Assembly: GCA_051650965.1 (NCBI GenBank)
Contig: JBOFRL010000004.1
Coordinates: 1 to 6,991 of the forward strand
Origin: Enterovibrio sp051650965
GTDB taxonomy: Bacteria > Pseudomonadota > Gammaproteobacteria > Enterobacterales > Vibrionaceae
DNA: 6,991 bases
Direction of reading: 5' to 3'
Part shown: in pieces, positions 6,953 through 6,991 of the stretch
Position numbering within the stretch: the stretch's first letter is position 1
Layout of the letters: each line of letters starts with the position of its first letter
The notes under the pieces: generated by a model
Seen by the model: only the letters and a program-made list of their open reading frames with translations
Databases searched by the model: none
Told to the model about the DNA's origin: nothing
Made by a program: the position numbers and the translations under genes

Positions 6953-6991
6953 ATGAATAATTCTACCTTTAGTGCCCAGCCACAACAAGAG
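6953..6991 (+). CDS. Start of a gene, probably the transposase of the IS5-like element (partial at right edge)
   Basis: ATG 6953 follows a good ribosome site (AGAGGTGAT, about 4-8 nt before the start) and opens a frame that runs to the edge with no stop: MNNSTFSAQPQQE, 13 residues. This is too short to recognise a family. The transposase call rests on context: the element-like end 63 nt upstream, the IS5-type target tetranucleotide, and a start-blocking hairpin of the kind seen in some transposase genes. It is transcribed away from aceE. Confidence 0.45.
   Translation, partial: MNNSTFSAQPQQE

Larger units (their letters stand above)
6890..6991 (+). mobile_element. Probable left end of an IS5-like insertion sequence (continues off right edge)
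   Basis: GGAAGGTG at 6890-6897 matches the first eight bases of E. coli IS5 as I recall it. It is preceded by TTAG (6886-6889), which fits the YTAR target that IS5-group elements duplicate. A gene start follows 63 nt inside the element, close to the distance in IS5. The right end and second target copy are outside the window and similarity to IS5 falls off after GGAAGGTG, so the family assignment is tentative. Confidence 0.48.

Noticed and set aside
1..6991. CRISPR arrays, tRNA/rRNA genes, phage genes or a novel defence system
   Set aside because: There are no regular spaced repeats, no RNA-gene motifs and no unexplained gene cluster. Nearly all the sequence is accounted for by the pdh operon, one DUF1993 gene and IS edges.

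Overview
The window is a gammaproteobacterial chromosomal segment carrying a complete pyruvate dehydrogenase operon between two different insertion-sequence (IS) edges. Lpd is close to the enterobacterial/Vibrio type, down to matching residue numbers for the catalytic residues. AceE is the long single-chain E1 of gamma/betaproteobacteria, and AceF has two lipoyl domains. I cannot name the genus. Base composition looks near 50% GC by eye; I did not compute it.

Layout. Positions 1-132 (+) hold the last 43 codons of an ISAs1/H-repeat-type transposase that enters from the left edge. Nine bases later, in the same frame, a DUF1993-family gene runs to 648. A strong bidirectional terminator (729-756) separates it from the convergent operon. 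Reading leftwards on the minus strand, the operon is aceE (6587-3891), aceF (3878-2226) and lpd (2192-762). The aceE stop codon lies inside the aceF ribosome binding site, and 33 nt separate aceF from lpd. Transcription probably ends at the 729-756 terminator. Positions 6588-6889 contain no gene. They should hold the operon promoter and leader, and they carry an inverted repeat, an imperfect direct repeat and stem-loops, but no PdhR-type box. At 6890 a second, IS5-like element appears to begin: TTAG followed by GGAAGGTG. The first 13 codons of its presumed transposase start at 6953, behind a hairpin that covers the ribosome binding site.

Function. E1 (AceE, thiamine diphosphate), E2 (AceF, lipoyl acetyltransferase) and E3 (Lpd, FAD) convert pyruvate, CoA and NAD+ into acetyl-CoA, CO2 and NADH in the cytoplasm. 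E3 probably also serves 2-oxoglutarate dehydrogenase. All recognisable catalytic and cofactor residues are present, so the complex should be functional.

I found no undescribed system. The points worth a second look are the IS boundaries: an IS5-like insertion where pdhR often sits, the hairpin over the transposase start, and an ISAs1 end abutting the DUF1993 gene. The repeats upstream of aceE are also of interest.
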